Shown: positions 51,806 to 60,431, numbered from the stretch's first letter. The stretch is DNA of 64,000 nt from JAJDYQ01 sp965214035 (GCA_965214035.1 OZ243932.1:1178001-1242000); one strand, 5' to 3'. Notes: generated by a model from the letters alone, not told the origin. Numbers and translations: made by a program.

Positions 51806-52437
51806 GCGCTGAAAATCTGATCGATATATTCCCTTGTTACATCCTTGCGAAAAAGAACCGGTTCACAAAGGTCAAGCAGCGAACAGGCGCGGCAACGTTT
51901 TCTGTCCTTAATCGGCGCGGGCGTTATAGCAGACGATTGCAGTTCATGGGCCGCCTCAATCACATGACAAGTCTGCTCACGCAATTTTTCATCGAAAACC
52001 ACACTCTCACGGCGCCGTACCTTCCAGTACCATATCGCCCCTTCAGTCACCGTGATGGAACGCATTTCCTCCAGACACAAAGCCTGCGCACAAAGCTGAA
52101 TGCGATCCCAATCCTGAACCTTGGACTTACCCCGCTTATATTCCACCGGAAAATATTGATCATCCTGTCTGATTTCCAGCAAGTCCATCTTTCCTTTAAG
52201 CCGATAACGCCGCGACTCAAGCAAAACACTGCGTTCATAGTGGACATCGCCACGCTGTTCCATGGCACCCGAATCCACACGATCATGTAATAAATTACCT
52301 TCCACAGTAAAACGGTTTTCATCCCAGACCTGCTCGATGTGAATCAAGGCAAACTGCCGAGGACAATAGGCATAATGCTGCAAGGCCGAGATCATCAGGT
52401 AGTCACTGTTATCCGTGTTCATGTGAGTGAATCCCAA
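51802..52437 (-). CDS. cas4: CRISPR-associated exonuclease Cas4
   Basis: A 211-residue RecB-like nuclease. Iron-sulfur ligands are Cys25 and Cys182, 185 and 191 (RCRACSLLDLCEP); nuclease residues are in GKMDLLEI (Asp85) and PVEYKRGK (Glu99, Lys101) and QLCAQAL. It trims prespacers and checks their PAM. A start at Met6 or Met15 is possible. It lies 17 bases after vapC, which separates it from the interference genes. Confidence 0.95.
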   Translation of the reverse strand: MGFTHMNTDNSDYLMISALQHYAYCPRQFALIHIEQVWDENRFTVEGNLLHDRVDSGAMEQRGDVHYERSVLLESRRYRLKGKMDLLEIRQDDQYFPVEYKRGKSKVQDWDRIQLCAQALCLEEMRSITVTEGAIWYWKVRRRESVVFDEKLREQTCHVIEAAHELQSSAITPAPIKDRKRCRACSLLDLCEPVLFRKDVTREYIDQIFSA

Positions 52438-52454
52438 CGAATAACGCGCTTACT

Positions 52455-52868
52455 TCATGCGCCTGCCATACCCAGATACTGACTCATGGACTGTGCCTTG
52501 TCAGGGCATTGGGTGCATAATTTTTTATCTTCCGTAATCAACGGCTTACTCAATTGATGCGCAAGCAAGACATATTGTGCATCATACGCACTGATATCGT
52601 GGTCCCGTGCCAGCATGATTACCTCAGGGAATGCTGTCTCATATTCATGGCCTTCAATCACCGAAGTGAAACTCTCCCATAGCATGGCAACATCGTCAGC
52701 GTCCATGCCCCCGTGTTTGAAATAGACTGACAGCACACTGGCCAGCTCATGCCGACACAGCGACGGCACGACCCAGACAGGATGAAGACTTCGCAGGCGT
52801 CGAGCCAGAGGCGTTTTGTCACCTTCAATCACCCAATACGCCACGATATTGGCATCGACAACAATCAC
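52455..52868 (-). CDS. vapC: VapC-type PIN-domain toxin in the cas operon
   Basis: A 137-residue PIN ribonuclease with the full acidic set: Asp5 in MIVVDANIVAYW, Glu41 in RHELASVL, Asp96 in ISAYDAQYVLLA and Asp114 in LITEDKKL. VapC toxins cut tRNA or rRNA. Its ATG overlaps the vapB stop by 4 bases. It lies between cas7c and cas4 in the same orientation, where I-C operons normally have nothing. The reading frame is intact, so it may be functional. Confidence 0.92.
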   Translation of the reverse strand: MIVVDANIVAYWVIEGDKTPLARRLRSLHPVWVVPSLCRHELASVLSVYFKHGGMDADDVAMLWESFTSVIEGHEYETAFPEVIMLARDHDISAYDAQYVLLAHQLSKPLITEDKKLCTQCPDKAQSMSQYLGMAGA

Positions 52869-53083
52869 TCTCTGCCCTCTCGCCTCGCCTGTTCGATAAG
52901 TTCGTCGGTCAAGGGGAATTTGCCCTTATATAGCGCGGGTGTATCCCCCATGTCGGATTGACTCAATCCCTCACTCAGGATCGCAACCGCCTCGCGCGTC
53001 ATACTGCGCTGATGGCGGAAGGCTTGCTCCTTAAGCCGGTGATGCAGGTCTTCGGGCAGATTCTTGATAACAAGGGAAGGCAT
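52865..53083 (-). CDS. vapB: VapB/FitA-like ribbon-helix-helix antitoxin
   Basis: A 72-residue antitoxin. The N-terminal ribbon-helix-helix (MPSLVIKNLPEDLHHRLKEQ, RSMTREAVAILSEG) matches the FitA/Arc-like group; the C-terminal tail (KFPLTDELIEQARREGRE) would wrap the toxin. It is translationally coupled to vapC and begins 53 bases after cas7c, after a possible own promoter. Confidence 0.9.
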   Translation of the reverse strand: MPSLVIKNLPEDLHHRLKEQAFRHQRSMTREAVAILSEGLSQSDMGDTPALYKGKFPLTDELIEQARREGRE

Positions 53084-53101
53084 ATCAGTCTCCAGATTAC
53101 T

Positions 53102-53124
53102 AGCAAATTGCTGGCATTATTATA
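53102..53124 (-). promoter_or_regulatory. Possible vapBC operator and -10 box
   Basis: In the 53-base cas7c-vapB gap there is a palindrome AGCAA-A-TTGCT (53102-53112) next to TATAAT read on the minus strand (53119-53124). VapB proteins commonly repress by binding such palindromes, so this could be an autoregulated promoter independent of the cas promoter. No good -35 is seen. Confidence 0.4.
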
Positions 53125-53136
53125 GTCAACAACAGA

Positions 53137-53979
53137 CTAGAACCCATTGATTTCTTCGGGAGTCAATTCTTCCAACTGACTTAGCCCATAACTACCATCG
53201 GGTTCGACTTTTAATGTCCCATGTACCTTGGCTGATGAATACTGACCCAATGGACAGTTGTGTTGCCACCAGATAACTTTATTGACCACCATGCTACCTT
53301 CGGGTCTGGCTGACGACGCATCTCCTTCAAACAAACGTGGCAGGACATCTTTAATCTTCTCAGCATCTTCGTCACTGAACCCTGTACGTTCAGCAAGCTG
53401 TGGATTCATCGCGCCGTAGGCGACATATACCGCGTCATCAACGCGGTGTTTCATGCCCATGGTGTCTGAGCTCTTTTTACTACCTTCGCCTTCACCACTA
53501 ACGCTTTTAGTAATCTGAGTACTGGTTACGTTGATAGGATCAACGGAAAAGGCGGAATGGAGAGTCACTGGGCCACGGATAGGAATTGAGCAGCCCTCAC
53601 CTTTTTTGTCGCCTTTATATGCAAAAATCTGCCCAAAGCTACGCACATCAAACCACTTTTCACAGGCGCTTGTGATCGTTTCATCAGAGGATTTTTTCTT
53701 GCTATTAAAGGCATCTTTTCCAAGTCCATATTCATCAGAATAGGCACGGTTTTGCAGGCTGGTCATGCCATCGGTTTTCTTTTCGTCAGACTGCACAAAA
53801 ATACTGTGCCCTTGCTCTTGCAAACGGTCACGAATTTTACGCTTTAGGCAAACATCGGTAATTTCACCGTAGCCCTCGTAATCCGTGCGCGGGCGGTTTC
53901 CATTTAAAGGATCGCCATTGGGGTTGGCATTTTCAACCGAAAAGATAATCGCAAAATCAATTTTGTTTTGTAAGCTCAT
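53137..53979 (-). CDS. cas7: Cascade backbone protein Cas7c (Csd2)
   Basis: A 280-residue Cas7/Csd2 protein: FAIIFSVENANPNGDPLNGN RPRTDYEGYGEITDVCLKRK is the hallmark start; RSFGQIFAYKG, IPIRGPVTLHSAFSVDPINV and DTMGMKHRVDDAVYVAYGAM follow. About seven copies coat the crRNA spacer. Its ATG overlaps the cas8c stop by one base. Confidence 0.96.
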   Translation of the reverse strand: MSLQNKIDFAIIFSVENANPNGDPLNGNRPRTDYEGYGEITDVCLKRKIRDRLQEQGHSIFVQSDEKKTDGMTSLQNRAYSDEYGLGKDAFNSKKKSSDETITSACEKWFDVRSFGQIFAYKGDKKGEGCSIPIRGPVTLHSAFSVDPINVTSTQITKSVSGEGEGSKKSSDTMGMKHRVDDAVYVAYGAMNPQLAERTGFSDEDAEKIKDVLPRLFEGDASSARPEGSMVVNKVIWWQHNCPLGQYSSAKVHGTLKVEPDGSYGLSQLEELTPEEINGF

Positions 53980-54386
53980 TATTGGTCTCCTTGTTGGGGT
54001 TCAGAATCATTGGTGTTGTTTTTAGCTTGGCTCCGCAGCGTCAGGCGCTGACAATGGAACCCTAGTAAAAATTCTCCAGATAGCGCTTCATCTTTCATAA
54101 ACTCATTTCGTTCAAATGCAGCGGTCACTTCGTCAATTTCCTTGCGAATATTGGTAAGAAAACCTGGCTTTGATGATGTTAATTGCCGTATATAAGGGTC
54201 TAGCTGCTTATAGATTGTCAACCATGTTGAATAGGGTCTATCGGCAAAACGCTGCATCAGTCGGTTTGCTGTGGTCGGTCTTTTTGCATCCGCCAATCGC
54301 AATGCGGTAGATTCAAGTTTTTCGGCCAGCGCAAGCAGCCGACCATATAAATAATCTCTTGAAGTAATCGTTGTATCGAGTGCCAT
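53979..54386 (-). CDS. cas11c: Cas11c small subunit from an internal start in cas8c (predicted)
   Basis: Met547 of Cas8c (MALDTTITSRDYLYGRLLAL) is preceded by AGAGGA at 54395-54400, an 8-base spacing ideal for initiation. The resulting 135-residue helical protein has the size and position of Cas11c known in other type I-C systems, where it is made by internal translation and lines the Cascade belly. It is in frame with cas8c and shares its stop. Product existence is inferred from the site and from family knowledge. Confidence 0.7.
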   Translation of the reverse strand: MALDTTITSRDYLYGRLLALAEKLESTALRLADAKRPTTANRLMQRFADRPYSTWLTIYKQLDPYIRQLTSSKPGFLTNIRKEIDEVTAAFERNEFMKDEALSGEFLLGFHCQRLTLRSQAKNNTNDSEPQQGDQ

Positions 54387-56024
54387 AGAATAAGTCCTCT
54401 GTTGGTTGTGATCGGAATGCCTGATAAAGTGTCCTTTGTAAAGGGCGCAGGCAACGCCCAGGCTGCGCTCCCATTCACAGTATTCTTTGTTGGCAAATCT
54501 GCTGGCTTCGCTCAAAGCACGTTTGAGAATATCCTGTGGAATATCGGCACGGTCCAGCATACAGGACAATAGCCGCTGATATAACTGCTTGCCCAATTTT
54601 TTATTGCTTTTCAGGATATCGCCATAAACACCATCCAATATGGCGCGAGGTGCAGGTGCCTGAACGTGCCAGACGGTGACCTTTTTGGCTTTGCCATTTC
54701 GCTGGTCAATTTCACGTTTATGTCGCTGCGGCCAAGCAAAATCTTCATGCCAAACAGTTATATCGTCTAAATAGTCCTTCGGCATGGATTCTCGGTAATA
54801 AGTAACAGCCATGCGCCCCGGTGTTGCCGAGTCAATAGCCATGACCGATATGGTGTCATCGACATCAATGGATTGCCGATAACCGTTCATATGCTTATTG
54901 AGCTTTTTGCTGTAAGCATAACCAAGATCCAGAGATTGATCGGGTTGCATCTGATCGACTTCATCTGCCGGCCCTTGAATATCATCGGTTACTTCTTCTT
55001 GATCAGAGGCATTCCACCAATCGTCATCAAGCCACACTGCTTCTTCAAAGGGGTGGATTACTGGTTCTGTTGAGACAGCCCAGGTAACGATAATCTGGTC
55101 TTCCATACGTGCCCAGTGACCTTGCCTGTTGATGAGCCAACGCAAAGCATTGTGGGCTTTTTGCGAAGTGATATTGCCAATGGTTGCACCCTGTAAGCCG
55201 CCTGCATTTACCGTTTTTTGGGTATCGGTAAAGCGCCCCTTGAAGGTATAACCAGCGAAATCATTAGACGAAATCAGCTTGGCTTTATCACCTGAATGAC
55301 GCAGTTTGGCAGGATGATTGAGGGCAATGGCCTCCACTTCACCAGAAACATAACAGAGTGCTGATATATTGCCTTGTTGCTCGTCATACTGTGCCCAGCG
55401 TTTTTGTAATGCCGGGTCCTTCCAGGTATCTGCACATTTGATATCTGCCGCTTCAACAGTCCAACACACCAGCGCATTGCCTTGGTCAAGTTGACCCTTT
55501 TCCTTAGGCAAGGTCTTGAAAATCTCGGGCGGCTCCACATCCTGATTATCCCAGCTTGTCAACAAGCAACCTTTGTTATCGACCCACAAGACTTTGACTG
55601 CATCCTGCACCAGATCGGCTACAACAGATCGCTGGCTGATATAACGATAGATCGCCTGAATACTGAGGGGTGTGTCATCCGATTCAACCCATTGCGCCAA
55701 CTGTCGCTGATAGCTACTGAAGTAAGCCGCCTTTAAACCACCGTACCGGGCATAATCACCCGCAACATACTGAACCTTGTCTGCCAACGGATGCGGCGCT
55801 TCACCACTGCTACGACCCGCAGAACTTTCTGTTGCCGGTAGTATAATTTGTGTTTTTTCCGGGAGGATGCTTGCATCCAGAAAATCACCCTTACCGTTGA
55901 TAATGATATTGATATGGGCGTTCTGAATAGTATGTGCAACGGGTATCGGCTTTTCTTCCCCGGAAATATCGCCCTGCTCCAGTGCCTGTTCATAGGTTTG
56001 ATACAGTCTCGACATCCAGCTCAT
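53979..56024 (-). CDS. cas8c: Cascade large subunit Cas8c (Csd1)
   Basis: A 681-residue Csd1-family protein, starting MSWMSRLYQTYEQALEQGD. It has the family segments AGGLQGATIGNITSQKAHNA LRWLINRQG and VAVTYYRESM-like (MAVTYYRESMPKDYLDDITV), then the helical C-terminal region from about 545. Cas8c reads the PAM and recruits Cas3. An internal start for Cas11c lies in the last fifth (separate entry). It overlaps cas5c by ATGA and cas7c by one base. Confidence 0.95.
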   Translation of the reverse strand: MSWMSRLYQTYEQALEQGDISGEEKPIPVAHTIQNAHINIIINGKGDFLDASILPEKTQIILPATESSAGRSSGEAPHPLADKVQYVAGDYARYGGLKAAYFSSYQRQLAQWVESDDTPLSIQAIYRYISQRSVVADLVQDAVKVLWVDNKGCLLTSWDNQDVEPPEIFKTLPKEKGQLDQGNALVCWTVEAADIKCADTWKDPALQKRWAQYDEQQGNISALCYVSGEVEAIALNHPAKLRHSGDKAKLISSNDFAGYTFKGRFTDTQKTVNAGGLQGATIGNITSQKAHNALRWLINRQGHWARMEDQIIVTWAVSTEPVIHPFEEAVWLDDDWWNASDQEEVTDDIQGPADEVDQMQPDQSLDLGYAYSKKLNKHMNGYRQSIDVDDTISVMAIDSATPGRMAVTYYRESMPKDYLDDITVWHEDFAWPQRHKREIDQRNGKAKKVTVWHVQAPAPRAILDGVYGDILKSNKKLGKQLYQRLLSCMLDRADIPQDILKRALSEASRFANKEYCEWERSLGVACALYKGHFIRHSDHNQQRTYSMALDTTITSRDYLYGRLLALAEKLESTALRLADAKRPTTANRLMQRFADRPYSTWLTIYKQLDPYIRQLTSSKPGFLTNIRKEIDEVTAAFERNEFMKDEALSGEFLLGFHCQRLTLRSQAKNNTNDSEPQQGDQ

Positions 56025-56722
56025 AGGATTGCCTCCCGCTCAACCGGCATCAGGTTATTGCTTAAGCCAAACGGTTTAGCTTCCATCTCACGGATAAAGC
56101 GGCGCTTATCGCACTGCTCCGGGCGAGGAAACTCAACCACGCCCTTACGCATAACTGGTTGCCAGAAACGTGCATGAAGTTCATTGACACCGGTTTCATC
56201 AGGGTAATCGAAGCTGTGGAACATCAGGCCGAAACCCAGTTCCGGGACATTATCATAGTGACTACTGCCAGCACCAAAATCACAAGGTTCTACATAGCCC
56301 TGACAATCTCTGACACCGAGAAAAATATCCTGCCTGCCGCCTTTTTCTAGGCTCCTTTTCGCGATTGCGTAGTGTTTACCATCTATGCGGTCAGCGACCA
56401 GCTCCTGGCGATGCTCGTTCCATTCAAAATGCGCCTCTACCTGATACGCCACCCGATGCAAAAAGGTATAGATGGCAAGGCTGTTGCCTCCGTTCCACAC
56501 CAACGGCTTGGTACCTTTGGTCTGTGTTTGAATGGCATTCAACACCCGCACGCGGTCCACATACCAGATAAATGTCGGTTTCCAGTAGATCGACTTTAAT
56601 ACCCCTTTAATCGCCTCATATGTTGGCACATGGTATGAACATTTTTCTCCCCCTATTTTGGTGATAGGGTCAGTGAATAGCGCATAGCGCCCTGTTAATT
56701 GGAAACTGATACTGTTTTTCAT
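56021..56722 (-). CDS. cas5c: Cas5c (Cas5d) crRNA endonuclease and handle-binding subunit
   Basis: A 233-residue Cas5 protein: SFQLTGRYALFTDPITKIGG EKCSYHVPTYEAIKGVLKSI is typical, as are PTFIWYVDRVRVLN and IFLGVRDCQGYVEP. In type I-C there is no Cas6, so Cas5c cuts the pre-crRNA at the base of the repeat stem and keeps the 11-base handle. The start MKNSISF was chosen over a Met 13 codons earlier because of GGAG just upstream and family length. Confidence 0.95.
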   Translation of the reverse strand: MKNSISFQLTGRYALFTDPITKIGGEKCSYHVPTYEAIKGVLKSIYWKPTFIWYVDRVRVLNAIQTQTKGTKPLVWNGGNSLAIYTFLHRVAYQVEAHFEWNEHRQELVADRIDGKHYAIAKRSLEKGGRQDIFLGVRDCQGYVEPCDFGAGSSHYDNVPELGFGLMFHSFDYPDETGVNELHARFWQPVMRKGVVEFPRPEQCDKRRFIREMEAKPFGLSNNLMPVEREAIL

Positions 56723-56782
56723 GGCATCTCCTGTATTTAGGCTAGTATGATAAGTACACAAAGCCCAAGCAACGCATAAAAT

Positions 56783-56858
56783 CGGTCAAACGACAACCGT
56801 GGATTGAAATGGAGTCATAAATTGCTCAACACAGAGCGATGCCTTCGGGCGTCGCTCT
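56783..56858 (+). ncRNA. crRNA-like element between cas3 and cas5c (predicted)
   Basis: On the plus strand a 4-bp stem (CGGT/ACCG, 56783-56786 and 56796-56799) runs straight into TGGATTGAAAT (56800-56810). CGTGGATTGAAA (56798-56809) is identical to bases 20-31 of the array repeat in crRNA sense, and in both cases the stem sits directly before the handle. About 22 spacer-like bases follow, then an 11-bp UUCG-capped hairpin and TTTT. The layout resembles the pseudo-repeat plus pseudo-spacer RNAs (CreA/CreR type) that steer Cascade to cas or toxin promoters. Strand is opposite to the cas genes. No target was found by eye. Confidence 0.5.
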
Positions 56859-56864
56859 CATTTT
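56833..56864 (+). terminator. Intrinsic terminator on the plus strand
   Basis: An 11-bp stem (one G-U pair) with a TTCG loop, arms 56833-56843 and 56848-56858, is followed by CATTTT. There is no U-run in the opposite direction, and no plus-strand gene precedes it other than the crRNA-like element. Confidence 0.7.
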
Positions 56865-56866
56865 CC

Positions 56867-59467
56867 TTACCCACAATACAAAAACTCCTGCTCAGACACC
56901 TTCTCACTGGATACGCCAAAAGCCTCGCTGTAATACTGATCATCCAAGTAATAGACGCCCAGCCCCTCCTGAATCTCTGACACCGCCCCGACCTCCTTCA
57001 GCTTGTCCCATTCATTAGAAAAGACATTAACGCTATACCGTTGCACCTTCTTTAGTAATCCGAACATTTCCCCCATATCAAAATCCGTATTGACGGCGCA
57101 TAGCTGCTTAATTAACGCCTTACCGTCGCCATAGGGAACAATCACTCCCCGGGTCGGCGCATCAATAACCTCGAACAACCGGCCAGCCTCCATAAATGAC
57201 TGTTGTAACAATGGCAGCTTCCGCTGGCGCTTTCTCTTTTTATTAAGCTCTGCACCAGGATTCGTGCAATTACCACCCAGCAGGCTTAACAGATTTTTCG
57301 GCCCATCAATGGGATAAATCATTTCGTTTTTGCGGTCATTGCTACGCTTAAAAAAGAAATCCTGATAGTAGGCATCCATCGCCTTTGGCGACAACAGTTC
57401 GGCAGCCTGAGCAAACTGTCTGAATATCCGTTCCGATGAACGAGCGCCTTCATAAATATCAGTCAGCCTGTTTAAGGGTTCGTCGGCTGGATTAATCACA
57501 TCAACACGACCCTTGATCAATGTCCCATCACCGTCTTTAAGCAGGCCATTGCGATTGCAGCGACCTGCCGCCTGATTAATAGAATCCAATCCCGCAAGGA
57601 AGCGCACGACTGAGGCAAAATCCACATCGACACCGGCTTCAATTAATTGAGTGCTGATACACAAAACTGGTAAACCCTCTGCCAATCTGGATTTGATGTC
57701 CTTAAATCTCGCTTCACGATGAGCAGCGCATTGATTAGTGCTCAGGTGAAAAAGCACTTCACGGTCAATATCAGAGTTGGCAAGCGATTCGTACAAAGTG
57801 CTTGCCCAGCGCTTGGTATTAACAACAGTCAGACAGCTACCATGCTGTTGAAACCGCTCCCAGATAAGATCAACAATTTCACTGCACTGCCAACCACCAC
57901 GCTTATTATAGCGGTTGTGGATGGCGACACGCGACAGATCGGTAAACAGTTGCGTTTTGTTATCTATCAATTCATGGTTGTCTGCCAGTTTAAGCTGACC
58001 ATACTCAGGCTTGGGCAACTGATGCAGTAGTGGTTGCGTCGCTGTACAGAGTACAGCCGTTGTCTTGGCATTCTGAGTGAGATAATTCAGCGCATTACAA
58101 AATAGATGGACACATTTAATAGGCAATGTCTGGATTTCATCAAAGATAATTACGGCGTTTGCCAACTGGTGTAAACGACGGACGCTTCGGGTTCCACCGG
58201 AAAATAATGTTTCCAGAAACTGTACCATTGTCGTAAATACCACAGGGACATCCCAGTTTTCAGAAAGCAGTTTGGTTCGCCAGTGTTCTTTTTCGGGGTC
58301 AAGATTACTGTGATGTTCCAGTACCCAAGGGAATCGATCTCCTTCCCGCTCCAAAAAATCTCTCGCTACCCGGGCATTCTGTTCAATAATGGAAGTATAT
58401 GGAATTACATAGATGATGCGGTCAAGCTGGTGATGTTGTGCATGTTGCAAGGCGTACCGCAGACTCGTCAGAGTTTTACCTCCACCTGTTGGCACCGATA
58501 GCGTATAAACACCCTGAGGGTCTTTGGCTCTTTGGGCGCAGCTATCCGAGATAGTGCATCGAACTTTGTCTATGGGTTGTTTATCTGCGGCAAAATTGGC
58601 TATTTTTTCATTAAAACGCGCCAGTGCGGTTTGCCACTTGTAGTAATCTGCTCTCGCCAATCGCTCTTTCTGCCGATCAGGTATTTCAAACTCGGCACTG
58701 TCCAAACGGTCGGCATCAATTAGACAACTGAACAGAAAGCGTGTCAGCATACCAAGCGCAAAGGGTTCCACAACTTTCCTGGATTGTTGATCAAGCTGGC
58801 AGATCGTTTTACGTGCTTCATCTATTACCTGTTTCACCAAAGACTTCGTAAGTAAGTCATCTATACATGACCTAAAATGTTCATCTACATTTTCAATCGC
58901 CTCTTTAAGGTGTGTGTCTTTGTCGGGTTTATCCATGCGAGAGCAAAAATTGTTTTTTCCATCAACTTTTAAACAATCAATCAGGCCACTGTGATGCGAG
59001 GCAACACACAGCGCCAGAATTTGCCCGACCAACTCACCCGTACCCTTTCCGGCCTCAATACCTTGAAGTTTGTGCCAAATATACTGTGCGCCTGCTGTTG
59101 AATGATCGATCTTTCCTCTTGCAAGTTTGACATCAACCCAAGCTTCATCATCCTGATCAATATGGTCCGTTGCCGAATTAATATAATTCTGAAATTCCTG
59201 ACTGTATTTCCCAAAATCATGCAGCAGCCCTATCAATCTGCCTGCATCAGGGATATTAATTTTCGATGCAAAGTCAGATGCCAGACCGCCAACATTTTGC
59301 AAATGGGTTTCCAGTAATTGCTCATCCCCATTTTTACGCCTATGTGCAATAAATTTACGTCCTTCAGCACGGACCTCTTCTGTCACGATCTCCTCACTTT
59401 TTGCCATTTCGGTCTTGATAAACCCCTTATATACCGCCAGTGGCTCTATCCATGGGTCTGTCGCCAT
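56867..59467 (-). CDS. cas3: CRISPR-associated helicase-nuclease Cas3 (type I-C)
   Basis: An 866-residue protein. The N-terminal HD nuclease has His55 (ETHLQNVGGLA), LLHDFGKYSQEFQ (His83-Asp84), DHSTAGAQY (His122) and ASHHSG (158-159). The helicase has VPTGGGKTLTSL (326-332), FDEIQTL (443-446), LCTATQPL and later RCNRNG-type motif VI (GRCNRNGLL). It is recruited by Cascade to degrade target DNA. The first Met overlaps the WYL gene end by 41 bases; Met21 is an alternative start. Confidence 0.95.
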   Translation of the reverse strand: MATDPWIEPLAVYKGFIKTEMAKSEEIVTEEVRAEGRKFIAHRRKNGDEQLLETHLQNVGGLASDFASKINIPDAGRLIGLLHDFGKYSQEFQNYINSATDHIDQDDEAWVDVKLARGKIDHSTAGAQYIWHKLQGIEAGKGTGELVGQILALCVASHHSGLIDCLKVDGKNNFCSRMDKPDKDTHLKEAIENVDEHFRSCIDDLLTKSLVKQVIDEARKTICQLDQQSRKVVEPFALGMLTRFLFSCLIDADRLDSAEFEIPDRQKERLARADYYKWQTALARFNEKIANFAADKQPIDKVRCTISDSCAQRAKDPQGVYTLSVPTGGGKTLTSLRYALQHAQHHQLDRIIYVIPYTSIIEQNARVARDFLEREGDRFPWVLEHHSNLDPEKEHWRTKLLSENWDVPVVFTTMVQFLETLFSGGTRSVRRLHQLANAVIIFDEIQTLPIKCVHLFCNALNYLTQNAKTTAVLCTATQPLLHQLPKPEYGQLKLADNHELIDNKTQLFTDLSRVAIHNRYNKRGGWQCSEIVDLIWERFQQHGSCLTVVNTKRWASTLYESLANSDIDREVLFHLSTNQCAAHREARFKDIKSRLAEGLPVLCISTQLIEAGVDVDFASVVRFLAGLDSINQAAGRCNRNGLLKDGDGTLIKGRVDVINPADEPLNRLTDIYEGARSSERIFRQFAQAAELLSPKAMDAYYQDFFFKRSNDRKNEMIYPIDGPKNLLSLLGGNCTNPGAELNKKRKRQRKLPLLQQSFMEAGRLFEVIDAPTRGVIVPYGDGKALIKQLCAVNTDFDMGEMFGLLKKVQRYSVNVFSNEWDKLKEVGAVSEIQEGLGVYYLDDQYYSEAFGVSSEKVSEQEFLYCG

Positions 59468-60431
59468 ATATTTTTATCGTCTCCAGCAGGCGGTTGCTCA
59501 CCTGTTGCCGAAGTGATGGTGGTGCAATGACTTCTACATCAGGACCGAATTTGAGTATTTCTCGAATCAGTTCGGTGGGGTTGCCGTAGGGTATTTTCAG
59601 TTCGTACCGGCCGTCCGGCAGGGTTCTGCCCTGTTGTTGCGGATGCCAGTGTTCATCGGCCACCCATTTGGCGGCTTCACTGCCGAATATCAGGTGTGCC
59701 GTTTCCGTAGCCGGGCCGGCGTAGATGCCGAAGGTGCGGGTGAAGTGTTCGTCCAGTTCTTTATCACCGTATTCCAGAGCCGTGGCATTATCGATAAAGG
59801 TCGGTTTTATCCTGTCCAGAGAAAATGTGCGCAGTCCTTTTCTCAGATGGCACCAGCCATCCAGGTACCAGTTATCCCGGTAATATATCAGGCGTTGCGG
59901 CGATATCATGCGCTCGGTCAGTTGGTCGCGCTGACGACCGTGGTATATAACTTTAACCCGGCGGCGGCGTATCAGGGCAGTGACCAGTTTGCGAAAATCT
60001 TCAATGTCTGTCGGTCGAGCTTCTGTTTGCAGAATTTTTATCCGTCTGTCGAGTTCCGCGCTTTCTGTATCCATGTGCTTGAGCAGGGTTTCTATGCGCT
60101 GTCTGAAGGCTTTGATGCTGTCATCCAGCAGACCCGGTTGTATGTCGCTGAGTAGCTTTTGGGTGGTTATCAGTGCATACAGTTCTGATGAGCTGAACCA
60201 CAGGCCGGGGATTTCATAGGGGTGTGTACCGTGCTGCCGGTCGTAGTAGTAACCGTTTTGTGCCCTGTCATAGATAATCGGTGCGCCGAGAAAGTCGCGC
60301 ATTTCTTCAATCGTGCGTTTGATGGTTGAGCGATTGGACTCCAGTTTTTCTTCCAGATCGCGCCGTGATATTGGCGTGCGTCTGGATGAGAGTATTTTAT
60401 GCAGCTCGAATATTCGAGTGAAGCGGTCCAT
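59427..60431 (-). CDS. WYL-domain transcriptional regulator at the head of the cas operon
   Basis: A 334-residue regulator. N-terminal winged helix (MDRFTRIFELHKILSSRRTP ISRRDLEEKLESNRSTIKRT), then a WYL domain: RLIYYRDNWYLDGWCHLRKG and LRTFSLDRIKPTF, and a C-terminal WCX-like extension (YGNPTELIREILKFGPDVEV). WYL proteins bind nucleic-acid ligands and often regulate defence loci. It overlaps cas3, so it is probably in the same transcript and may control it. Confidence 0.92.
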   Translation of the reverse strand: MDRFTRIFELHKILSSRRTPISRRDLEEKLESNRSTIKRTIEEMRDFLGAPIIYDRAQNGYYYDRQHGTHPYEIPGLWFSSSELYALITTQKLLSDIQPGLLDDSIKAFRQRIETLLKHMDTESAELDRRIKILQTEARPTDIEDFRKLVTALIRRRRVKVIYHGRQRDQLTERMISPQRLIYYRDNWYLDGWCHLRKGLRTFSLDRIKPTFIDNATALEYGDKELDEHFTRTFGIYAGPATETAHLIFGSEAAKWVADEHWHPQQQGRTLPDGRYELKIPYGNPTELIREILKFGPDVEVIAPPSLRQQVSNRLLETIKIYGDRPMDRATGGI

